64,000 nucleotides of DNA. Origin: Pseudomonadota bacterium. GTDB lineage: Bacteria; Pseudomonadota; Gammaproteobacteria; Steroidobacterales; Steroidobacteraceae. Numbering within the stretch: the stretch's first letter is position 1; every line of letters begins with the position of its first letter. The notes under the pieces were generated by a model. The model saw only the letters and a program-made list of their open reading frames with translations. It ran no database searches and was not told the DNA's origin. Positions 50,579-57,869 of the stretch are shown here, in pieces. Made by a program: the position numbers and the translations under genes. The DNA lies in assembly GCA_018241505.1 (NCBI GenBank), contig JAFEDS010000016.1:124001-188000 (forward strand), read 5' to 3'.

Positions 50579-51183
50579 CAGACCTCCCCCGCGGGCGCGC
50601 GCAACTTGCGCGCCTTGATGTACTCCTGCACGGAACTGAGTCCCGTCTCGTGGGCCACAATCAGACTTTCGAGATGCTCGCGCGTGTTCACCAGTCCCTG
50701 CGCAACAATGATCCCGAGCTCGCTGATCAGGACCGCGTAAGGCAGCTTGCCTACGTGGAATGCACGTCCGACGAGCGCGCTGTTGATAAAGCGATCCGCC
50801 GCAATGCCATGCCGCTCGGCCATGGATTGATAGTCGCCATCCTCACCATCGCCCACCAGGATGAGCTCGAGCACCTCGGATTCGGCAAACTTCACCGCCG
50901 TGGGCAACAGGTTCTTGCACACCGGGCAGGTCGGCGAGACAAAAAACAACAGGCGCAACTGCCCCGGCGGCATCGGGCCCGCCACCTCAATGTTGGTTCC
51001 GGCCAGGGTGCGCCCGGAGACTTTTGGCGCCGCTTCACCGGGTTGCGGCCCCTTGGCGATCGCCAATGCGCCTACGGGCGCGATCCGTTCGTGCAAAACG
51101 CCGACCTGACGTGCGAGCGCCAGGACCGCGCCGGCCAGAACGAGAATCGAGACCCAGATCAGGATCTGTGAAATCAATAGCAT
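50578..51183 (-). CDS. mauD: TTQ amine dehydrogenase accessory protein MauD (thioredoxin-like)
   Basis: 201 residues from the ATG at 51183, 4 bases after the mauE stop; the longer frame upstream lies inside mauE. An N-terminal membrane anchor (LLISQILIWVSILVLAGAVLAL) is followed by a thioredoxin fold with CPVC at 86-89 (FFVSPTCPVCKNLLP). MauD is needed for correct disulfide formation in the six- or seven-disulfide light chain. It is strong evidence that the amine dehydrogenase genes in the same operon encode a true TTQ enzyme. The second TTQ locus has no copy and may depend on this one. Confidence 0.92.
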   Translation of the reverse strand: MLLISQILIWVSILVLAGAVLALARQVGVLHERIAPVGALAIAKGPQPGEAAPKVSGRTLAGTNIEVAGPMPPGQLRLLFFVSPTCPVCKNLLPTAVKFAESEVLELILVGDGEDGDYQSMAERHGIAADRFINSALVGRAFHVGKLPYAVLISELGIIVAQGLVNTREHLESLIVAHETGLSSVQEYIKARKLRAPAGEV

Positions 51184-51187
51184 GGTG

Positions 51188-51748
51188 TCAACTCCGGCGT
51201 GCGGCACGGCTGCCGGCGCCCAGCGCCAGTACCTGGCCGAGCGCCTGATACAGAACGAATCCGACCAACCCGGCCGCAATGCCATCAACGAGCTGCAGCG
51301 CGGACCCCTCGGGCACGGTCGCTGCGGTTGCCGCAAGGAACGCCGGCATCAACAGGACCATCAACACGAGGTTCCGGACAATGAGAGCGGGACTCAATTG
51401 CTGGCGCAGCGCGGACTGAAAGCAACCGCAGTCGATTTCACGACGGCCGCGTGCCAGGTTGACCCCCATGGCGAGCATGAACACGGCAAGCAACACGAGC
51501 GCGCAGGTGGCGGCGGAAGCAACAAACCACGGAGTCAGTAGGCCGAGACAGACGTAGATTTCCGTTCCGATCACCGCCCAAGACGCGGGGACCGTGGCAA
51601 GCGCCGGTAACAGACGGTAGTTTGCAACCACTCCGACAAACTCGTCGTAGTGCCGCAGTTTCCCCACGACCGCCCAGCCAAAGACGAGCGCGCCCAGGAT
51701 GCGACCCGCCAGTGCCAGTGACGGGTCCACGGAACCAGGCTCAAACAT
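51188..51748 (-). CDS. mauE: TTQ amine dehydrogenase accessory membrane protein MauE
   Basis: 186 residues from the ATG at 51748, two bases after the cupin stop. Four or five membrane helices are seen (LAGRILGALVFGWAVVGK; WAVIGTEIYVCLGLLTPWF; ATCALVLLAVFMLAMG; LVLMVLLMPAFLAATAA) and the conserved cysteine motif DCGCF, typical of MauE/DoxX-like redox membrane proteins. MauE works with MauD in light-chain maturation. The order E-D matches known mau and aau clusters. Confidence 0.9.
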   Translation of the reverse strand: MFEPGSVDPSLALAGRILGALVFGWAVVGKLRHYDEFVGVVANYRLLPALATVPASWAVIGTEIYVCLGLLTPWFVASAATCALVLLAVFMLAMGVNLARGRREIDCGCFQSALRQQLSPALIVRNLVLMVLLMPAFLAATAATVPEGSALQLVDGIAAGLVGFVLYQALGQVLALGAGSRAARRS

Positions 51749-51750
51749 GA

Positions 51751-52188
51751 TCAGTGGGCTGCTGCGGCCGACTCGTACACCACGTAGTATTTGGTGTAGC
51801 CGGAAGTCGTCCAACGCCCCTTCCAACCCTTGGGAATCGCGACTGCTTCACCGGCTTTCAGCTCGACGACGGAGCCGTCGGCCGAGGTGAGCTTCACACT
51901 GCCGGTGAGGAAGTAGCAGAATTCGTCTTCCGGATAGGAATCGATCGCGGTGTCACTGGGACCGGCCTTGTACAGACCCATCTGCACTTTCTTATCCGCG
52001 GAGCGCAGCATGGTGACATCCGTGGTTGCGCCGTCCTTGCCATTCTCATGCTCCGCATCTTTGCGGTTGAAGACCGGGCCCGCGGCCTCGGCGGCCGTTA
52101 CCTTGACCGGCTTCAAAGCGTTGTCCGCCCAGGCGGAAGTGGCAAGGCAGGCGGCTGCCAGCAGCAGCAGATTGGCTGTTTTCTTCAA
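51751..52188 (-). CDS. Secreted cupin (DUF861/ureidoglycine-aminohydrolase-like)
   Basis: About 145 residues from a TTG at 52188 with GGGGGAC 5 bases upstream, which gives a clean signal peptide (KKTANLLLLAAACLATSAWA). An ATG at 52209 is also in frame but falls in a palindrome. The cupin core has SYPEDEFCYFLTGSVKL, LKAGEAVAIPKGWKG and a C-terminal KYYVVYES strand. Single-domain cupins of this type are often small-molecule-binding or amidohydrolase-like. It is the first gene of the twelve-gene operon. Its exact role is unknown. Confidence 0.78.
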   Translation of the reverse strand: MKKTANLLLLAAACLATSAWADNALKPVKVTAAEAAGPVFNRKDAEHENGKDGATTDVTMLRSADKKVQMGLYKAGPSDTAIDSYPEDEFCYFLTGSVKLTSADGSVVELKAGEAVAIPKGWKGRWTTSGYTKYYVVYESAAAAH

Positions 52189-52207
52189 GGCTGTCCCCCA
52201 TTCACAC

Positions 52208-52223
52208 ATCTGTGATCGCAGAT
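52208..52223. promoter_or_regulatory. Palindrome at the head of the amine operon
   Basis: ATCTGTGATCGCAGAT is palindromic at 14 of 16 positions and lies 20 bases upstream of the cupin TTG, in the 127-bp region divergent from the GntR gene. It is a good candidate operator for that GntR regulator. A matching core (CTGTGATCCCAG) recurs at 48901-48912. Confidence 0.5.
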
Positions 52224-52315
52224 AAGATAACCAATAGCGGCGCCAGGATCAACGGACCGCCGCCGCCGTTCGCGGCAGCGGCGCGCTTATCGCCCAAAAC
52301 CACTATGATTGACTC

Positions 52316-53071
52316 ATGGACGCCCGAACTTCCCGAACTCCCCGCCCCGCGAAGGCCAAGACCGCTGCCGCCAAAGCGCGAGCCGGCGGGCCGAAACCAA
52401 CGCCGGTCGGCACGAAGCCCTCGGCCGATGGCAGCGATCTTCTGCATGCGACGGTCTATGGGGAGTTACGCAAGCGCTTCGTGACCGGCCGCGTCATGCC
52501 GGAAAGCCGCTTGTCGACCCGGCGGCTGGCCGCAGAGTTGGGCGTCAGCCAGATGCCCGTCCGCGAGGCGTTGCGCAGACTTGCAGCCGAGGGCGCCGTT
52601 GAAATCCGCTCCAAGCGCAAGATCGCGGTCCCGGAAATGACCTCCACCCGTTTTGACGATCTCCTGCGCTGCCGGATGCTGTTGGAGCCCGAAGCAGCGG
52701 AGGCAGCGTTTCCCTACATCGGCCCTGCCCTGCTGAAGAGGCTGCGCGAAACCGACAAGGGAATGGGCGTAGCGATGCGCACCGGCGATGTGGGTGCCTA
52801 CATGGAAGGCAACTTCAACTTTCACTTCCTGATCTACAGTGCCCAGCCACGGCGCACCCTGGTGCAGCTCATTGAGACATTGTGGCTGCAGTTCGGGCCG
52901 TATATGCGGGTGGTTTACGGGCGGTTCGGCACCGCCAATCTCGTGGATCAACATCGCGTCGCCATTGCCTGCATTGAAGCCGGCGACGCGAAGGGCTTGC
53001 GCGAGGCGATCTCCACGGACATCAGCGACGGCATGGGCCTGATTGGCACGAGCGGTTTCGAACCCGCCTGA
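52316..53071 (+). CDS. GntR-family regulator (FCD/FadR subfamily)
   Basis: 251 residues. A disordered basic N-terminus (about 40 residues, APR-rich) precedes the winged helix: YGELRKRFVTGRVMPESRLSTRRLAAELGVSQMPVREALRRLAAEGAVE. The FCD effector domain (residues about 105-240) contains the usual histidines for a metal or carboxylate ligand (FNFHFLIYS; DQHRVAIACIEAGD). It is divergent from the amine operon and is its likely repressor, with an amine-derived acid as plausible effector. Confidence 0.9.
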   Translation: MDARTSRTPRPAKAKTAAAKARAGGPKPTPVGTKPSADGSDLLHATVYGELRKRFVTGRVMPESRLSTRRLAAELGVSQMPVREALRRLAAEGAVEIRSKRKIAVPEMTSTRFDDLLRCRMLLEPEAAEAAFPYIGPALLKRLRETDKGMGVAMRTGDVGAYMEGNFNFHFLIYSAQPRRTLVQLIETLWLQFGPYMRVVYGRFGTANLVDQHRVAIACIEAGDAKGLREAISTDISDGMGLIGTSGFEPA

Positions 53072-53073
53072 CC

Positions 53074-53090
53074 GTATCGATATTCGATAC
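53074..53090. promoter_or_regulatory. 17-bp operator, copy 1 (before PuuB-like copy 2)
   Basis: GTATCGATATTCGATAC, a perfect inverted repeat with 7-base arms, 66 bases upstream of the oxidase ATG and directly after the GntR stop. Same arms and spacing as copies at 55327 and 57723. Confidence 0.7.
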
Positions 53091-53155
53091 AACTGTACCG
53101 AATCGTTAGCGACCCCGCTACACTCCTCCCGCAACTGACGGCAGGCGGAAGTCTC

Positions 53156-54463
53156 ATGCATCGTGGAGCGGTGAACGCAAATCGTTGTCTGTGGTCGGCC
53201 ACGGCCGGCGAGCCACTCATATTTCCCAGGCTCGCCGCTGATGTCAGAACGCAGGTGGCGATCATCGGTGCGGGGTACACCGGCCTGTCGACGGCGCTTC
53301 ACTTGGCGAAGTCGGGCATCTCCGCCGTGGTATTGGAGGCCCTTCACATCGGCGCGGGCGGCTCGGGCCTGAACGGCGGCCAGGTCATACCGGGTGTCAA
53401 ACACGATCCTGACAGGGTCGAAACCATGTTCGGCGCAGCAGCGGGCGCAAAGCTCGTGGCTACTGTCGCGGCGGGCGCGGACCTGGTGTTCGATCTCATC
53501 AATGAGCACGGCATTCAATGCGATGCCATGCGCACGGGCTGGCTACAACTAGCGAACACCGAAGAAGCAACTCACACCACGTCACAGCGTGCGCAGCAGT
53601 GGAAAAAGCGGGGTGCTCGTGTCGAGATACTCACGCGGGATCGAGTCGCCCAATTGACAGGCTCCGAATGCTATCGAGGCGGCTGGATCGACTACCGCGG
53701 CGGAACGGTGCAGCCGCTTTCCTATCTTCGCGGGCTGGCGGAAGCAGCGCGACGCCTGGGAAGTTCGCTGTTTGAGCACAGCGCTGCGCGCCGCTTGCAT
53801 CGTTCGGGGGAGGATTGGCGTGTCGAGACGGCCCAAGGCAGCGTGACGAGCCGCCAACTCATTCTGGCCACGGATGCGTTTTCGGGGTCCCTGGTACCCG
53901 CGGTCCGGCGCTCAATGGTGCTGGTGCCCTCATTCCAGGTCGCCACGGCGCCCCTGTCCCCCGACCTGTTGCAATCAATCCTGCCGCAGCGGCAATCGGC
54001 GTCCGACACCAAACAACTGTTGCGCTACTTCCGGTTGGACTCAACCGGGCGGCTGCTCCTGGGCACACGCGGCCTGTTCGGTGAGGCGCCTGTCGATGTG
54101 CAGGTCCGCGATCACCGCCGGGCGGTGGCTGAGATTTATCCGCAATTGCGCGCAATCCCTTTCGAGTATCACTGGGGTGGCCCCGTCTCAGTCACATCAG
54201 ACAGTCTGCCGCGGTTGCACGAGGTCGAACCCGGATTGTTGACGGCATTTGGATACAACGGCCGTGGAGTTGCCATGGCGACGGTGATGGGAAGGCTGCT
54301 GGCACAGTGGGCGGCGGGTGACGACCCTTCCAACCTGGGATTCCCCGTGACTCAACCGCGGCCACTGCCGCTGCATGCGTTCAGTCAGATCGGTGCACGG
54401 ATTGCCGTGCAGTATTTTCGGGCGAAGGACGGTATTGCCCGGTGGCGAAGCCGTTCGGCCTAA
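53156..54463 (+). CDS. FAD-dependent gamma-glutamylamine oxidase (PuuB-like), copy 2
   Basis: 435 residues, ATG at 53156 with GGAAG upstream. The FAD motif is GAGYTGLSTALHL (38-50), followed by GAGGSGLNGGQ; the substrate domain has DYRGGTVQPLSYLRGLAEAA and the C-terminus FGYNGRGVAMATVMG. It is clearly a paralogue of the oxidase at 46227 but diverged, so it probably prefers a different gamma-glutamyl amine. It has its own promoter with the GTATCG palindrome and belongs to the presumed IclR regulon. Its end overlaps the convergent iclR gene by four bases. Confidence 0.87.
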   Translation: MHRGAVNANRCLWSATAGEPLIFPRLAADVRTQVAIIGAGYTGLSTALHLAKSGISAVVLEALHIGAGGSGLNGGQVIPGVKHDPDRVETMFGAAAGAKLVATVAAGADLVFDLINEHGIQCDAMRTGWLQLANTEEATHTTSQRAQQWKKRGARVEILTRDRVAQLTGSECYRGGWIDYRGGTVQPLSYLRGLAEAARRLGSSLFEHSAARRLHRSGEDWRVETAQGSVTSRQLILATDAFSGSLVPAVRRSMVLVPSFQVATAPLSPDLLQSILPQRQSASDTKQLLRYFRLDSTGRLLLGTRGLFGEAPVDVQVRDHRRAVAEIYPQLRAIPFEYHWGGPVSVTSDSLPRLHEVEPGLLTAFGYNGRGVAMATVMGRLLAQWAAGDDPSNLGFPVTQPRPLPLHAFSQIGARIAVQYFRAKDGIARWRSRSA

Positions 54464-55308
54464 CGCCGTGGGTGAGACGAAATACCGCTGGACGCCGCGC
54501 GCGCCGTCTCAATCAAGAGCGATGACAGCTTGGCGCGCAGCTCATCCAGGGTCCACCGGCTCGTCGGTGCCGAAAGATTGACCGCGCCAACAGGCCGTCC
54601 CTCACTGCCGATAATCGGCGCGGCGATCGTCACATCGCCCCGATACATCTCCTGATCGGTCCAGGCATAGCCCACAGCCGCCGCCTGCTCAATGCGCTCC
54701 AGGATTCGCCGCGGATCGGTCAGGGTCATCGGAGTCATGGGCCGCAGGGTCATGCCACGCAGGATTCGCTGTGCTTCACCTGCCGGCAGCGCGGACAGAT
54801 ACGCACGGCCTGAGGCCGTGCAGTACATGGGCAAGCGCCTGCCGATCGGCATGTGAATGAAAAATCGCTTGTGACTCGGAAAGCGTGCCACATACACCAT
54901 TTCAGTGCCGTCGGGCTCCGCCAGACTCACCGACTCGCCGCAGGCCTGATTCAAGTCGACCAGGTGGGTGGTCGCCTGCTCAATGAGCGAGTAACCGGAC
55001 AGATAGGAGTGGGCGAAGTTCAAACAACGGGGCGCAAGTCCCCAGCCCCTTTCACCCGCCCCACGCTGCAGATAGCCGAGCTGACACAGTGTATGAATGC
55101 AACGCTGGGCGGAGCTTTTGGTCATGCCCGCCGCCACCGCGATATCGGCGAGGCTCATTGCACGGCGTTCACCGGTGAACGCTTCCAGGATCGCGAAGGC
55201 CTTCTGCACGGACTGGTTGAAAAGCGGATCACTGGAGTCCGCGCGAGCGGGCCGCGCGGCACGGGATCGACTGCCGGAGCGGCCCCCGGCGCTGGATGCT
55301 GATGCCAT
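54460..55308 (-). CDS. IclR-family transcriptional regulator
   Basis: About 282 residues from the ATG at 55308; the open frame runs on to 55509 but that part lies inside the TonB receptor gene. The winged helix is FNQSVQKAFAILEAFTGERRAMSLADIAVAAGMTKSSAQR, and the C-terminal GAF-like IclR effector domain has GESVSLAEPDGTEMVYVARF and the closing VGAVNLSAPTSRWT. It lies 44 bases after the receptor gene in the same direction, and this gap contains one GTATCG palindrome, which suggests autoregulation. Confidence 0.92.
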   Translation of the reverse strand: MASASSAGGRSGSRSRAARPARADSSDPLFNQSVQKAFAILEAFTGERRAMSLADIAVAAGMTKSSAQRCIHTLCQLGYLQRGAGERGWGLAPRCLNFAHSYLSGYSLIEQATTHLVDLNQACGESVSLAEPDGTEMVYVARFPSHKRFFIHMPIGRRLPMYCTASGRAYLSALPAGEAQRILRGMTLRPMTPMTLTDPRRILERIEQAAAVGYAWTDQEMYRGDVTIAAPIIGSEGRPVGAVNLSAPTSRWTLDELRAKLSSLLIETARAASSGISSHPRR

Positions 55309-55326
55309 AGGGCCGCGACTATAGTT

Positions 55327-55343
55327 GTATCGGTAATCGATAG
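55327..55343. promoter_or_regulatory. 17-bp operator, copy 2 (before iclR)
   Basis: GTATCGGTAATCGATAG: the same GTATCG-N5-CGATA(C) pattern with one mismatch at the last base, 18 bases upstream of the iclR ATG. Confidence 0.65.
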
Positions 55344-55352
55344 CAAACCACC

Positions 55353-57692
55353 TCAATGACGCCAGGTCACACTCACACCAATGGTTCGTGGCCGCAGCGA
55401 AATGGACCTGATTGCGGTGGCTCCGTAGGTGCCAGGATGAGTCCCCACGTCCTCCGCCTGCGGCGTGGAATTGTTGGTCAGGTTGTGGATGAACAGAAAT
55501 GCATCCCACTCATTGTGCCGGACGCCTCCGACCGCAGACAGCTCGGTGATCGACTGGCCATGCCGGATCGAGTCAACAAAGCCGTTCACTCCTTCTGAGT
55601 AAGTCCTCTCATAAGAGCCGGAATAACTCCCGTCACCGCGCACGTACGTACTGTACCCATCCACGGGCGACCAGTTATATCCGAGGCTCAGGCTGCCGGC
55701 CCACTTTGGCGTGAACAACAACGGGTCGCCGTCTTTTACCAGCAACTGGGTGGCATCTCCGGGGACGGGCACTGTTTGCGAGTAGTGCGCATCGGTATAG
55801 GCCAGCGTGCCCGAAACCTCCACACCGGCAAACGGCTGCAACAACAGTTGCAAATCGCCTCCCTGGCTGACCGCGGTGCCGAAATTGCCGGTATAGGAAT
55901 AGGCGCAGGAATTGAGTGGGATGATGCCCTGAATACGCGACCAGTCGACTCTGAACGCGCTGCCGGACAGGAGGATTTTGCCATCCGCGAAGCGCCGCTT
56001 GGCACCCACCTCGTAGCTCAACACCTTATCGGAGGTATAGGGAGGCGCAGTTCCGTTCACCCCGAGACTTTGCAATTGCGCGGAGCAGATGTTGGGCAGA
56101 AGCTGGTTCGCACCGCCAATGCGGTAGCCCTTCGCCACGTTCGCGTAAACGAGGCCATTGTCGAGGTCATAGGAGACACCGCCCTTGGGAGTCACCGGGC
56201 TTTCCTTGGAATTGCCGTCCGTGGCCAGCGGCAGCAGGTCACCACCGACTCCAAACGGACCGTCAGAGACCTCCTTGAAGCTGAACTCCGTGTGCGACAC
56301 CCGCATGCCGGCCGTCAGTTTGAGTTTGCCGGTCACTTTGAAGGATGCGTCCGCAAAGCCCGCTATCTCCTTTTCGCGCGTCACCCGGCGGTCACGATAG
56401 GAAATGTCGCCGGTGATCTGCGGCACGCCGAAAAAATCGTTGATGTCATATCCCGTGGTCGCCAGCCAGAGCTGATCGGCCAAGGGCTCAACCTCGGTCT
56501 CCTTGTAGCTCTCGCGGTTGTCGGTGAAAAAGACTCCGGCAACCCAGGTGAGCCGATGCTCGGAGCCCGAGGTCAAGCGCAGCTCCTCGGTGAAATTATC
56601 CTGCGTGCGATCGACGTAGTCGCTCAGGGAGTAGTTCGGCACCTGCGGATAGAACAGCTCCTGCTTGGAGCTGTGGAAGAACTGATTGATGCCATGCTGC
56701 AGGCGCGAGTAGTACGATGTGATCGATTTGACCGCTACATATGGAAGTTGATACTCGACCGACAGCGTCGGCAGGTAGAACTGCTCGCTCGTCGGCTGCG
56801 GCAGGTTGTAGTAGGACTGGTACACACCCTTCGTGCTCCACCACACGTCGCTGTCATCCTTGTTGATTTTCTGGAAATAGATGGCGGGGACGATGGTCAG
56901 GTTGTCGGTCGGGCGCACCTGGGCCGCCACCCGGCCCACATAGGAGTCGGTTGAATTCGTGTTGGCGGCAAGCGGCTCATTGGTGAAGAAGTTGAACCGA
57001 TCGATGTAGCCGCCGTCGTGACGCGACCAGACACTGGCGCGCACACCCACCTTGCCGTCGACCACCGGGCCTCCGGCGGCAACGCCCGCCTCGAAGCTCG
57101 GTGCGCCGTAAGTTGTAAAGCTCACTTCACCGTGACTCATTGCGCTGAATTGCGTGAGGCTCGGCGTGGGGGTAATGAATCTGACCGTACCGCCTTCGGA
57201 CCCGGCGCCAAAGAGCGTGCCCTGCGGACCGCGCAATACCTCCACGCGCTCCAGGTCAAACACTGCCGGATAAACCGTACCGGCTTCCCGCGCCTGGATC
57301 GGTGTGTCATCCAGGTAGATACCGGTCGTAGCGGATCCGGCCGTGGCCGCGATTCCACGGATCACAACGGTTCGCGAGCCCGTCGACTGCGCACCGTTGG
57401 TGGTCGTCGGTCCCGCTGGAACCAGGCTGACTCCGGGAACGAGTCTGGAGAAATCATTGATGTCCTTGACACCCTGCTGCTCGAGCTGGGCTTCACTGAC
57501 CGCCGACATGCTGATCGGCACGCTGAGGATGTTTTCGGCCCGCTTGGTGGCCGTGACCACCACCTCTTCCAGGTTGGAAGGAGCGCCATCGCCCTCCACC
57601 GCGGCGGCCGCCGCCACGAACAAACTCAATGGGATGGCCGCGAACCAGACTCGCATCGCGCACCGCCGCACATCTGCCCTGCTGCTCATCAT
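55353..57692 (-). CDS. TonB-dependent outer-membrane receptor of the amine island
   Basis: 779 residues. The signal peptide ends in the alanine-rich run before VEGDGAPS; then LEEVVVTATKRAENILSVP (TonB-box region), the plug (AVSEAQLEQQGVKDINDFSRL; VLRGPQGTLFGAGSEGGTVRFITPTPSL) and a barrel ending GVSVTWRH. It is related to the receptor at 35672. Divergent from the gamma-glutamyltransferase gene over a shared operator and upstream of iclR, it should import the amine-containing substrate of this regulon. Confidence 0.92.
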   Translation of the reverse strand: MMSSRADVRRCAMRVWFAAIPLSLFVAAAAAVEGDGAPSNLEEVVVTATKRAENILSVPISMSAVSEAQLEQQGVKDINDFSRLVPGVSLVPAGPTTTNGAQSTGSRTVVIRGIAATAGSATTGIYLDDTPIQAREAGTVYPAVFDLERVEVLRGPQGTLFGAGSEGGTVRFITPTPSLTQFSAMSHGEVSFTTYGAPSFEAGVAAGGPVVDGKVGVRASVWSRHDGGYIDRFNFFTNEPLAANTNSTDSYVGRVAAQVRPTDNLTIVPAIYFQKINKDDSDVWWSTKGVYQSYYNLPQPTSEQFYLPTLSVEYQLPYVAVKSITSYYSRLQHGINQFFHSSKQELFYPQVPNYSLSDYVDRTQDNFTEELRLTSGSEHRLTWVAGVFFTDNRESYKETEVEPLADQLWLATTGYDINDFFGVPQITGDISYRDRRVTREKEIAGFADASFKVTGKLKLTAGMRVSHTEFSFKEVSDGPFGVGGDLLPLATDGNSKESPVTPKGGVSYDLDNGLVYANVAKGYRIGGANQLLPNICSAQLQSLGVNGTAPPYTSDKVLSYEVGAKRRFADGKILLSGSAFRVDWSRIQGIIPLNSCAYSYTGNFGTAVSQGGDLQLLLQPFAGVEVSGTLAYTDAHYSQTVPVPGDATQLLVKDGDPLLFTPKWAGSLSLGYNWSPVDGYSTYVRGDGSYSGSYERTYSEGVNGFVDSIRHGQSITELSAVGGVRHNEWDAFLFIHNLTNNSTPQAEDVGTHPGTYGATAIRSISLRPRTIGVSVTWRH

Positions 57693-57722
57693 TCACCCCG
57701 CGCGGATCTAACTTGTCCGTTA

Positions 57723-57739
57723 GTATCGTTTACCGATAC
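57723..57739. promoter_or_regulatory. 17-bp operator, copy 3, with flanking direct repeats
   Basis: GTATCGTTTACCGATAC, arms perfect, 31 bases upstream of the receptor ATG. It is flanked by two copies of CGTTAGTAT (57718-57726 and 57739-57747), 21 bases apart or about two helical turns. It lies in the divergent receptor/gamma-glutamyltransferase promoter. Confidence 0.7.
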
Positions 57740-57869
57740 GTTAGTATTGCGATTATGGATTACTGTAGGCGCGCCTGCGGGCGTAGTCAAACGTAGATGT
57801 TGGAGTTGTCCACCGGGCGGATCGCGGCTAAGCTGCCGGCCGATTCGCCAGTTACCCAAGTGAACGAGC

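Noticed and set aside
55309-55509. Longer IclR start
   Set aside because: It would overlap the TonB receptor gene and cover the GTATCG operator; the ATG at 55308 gives a normal IclR N-terminus.
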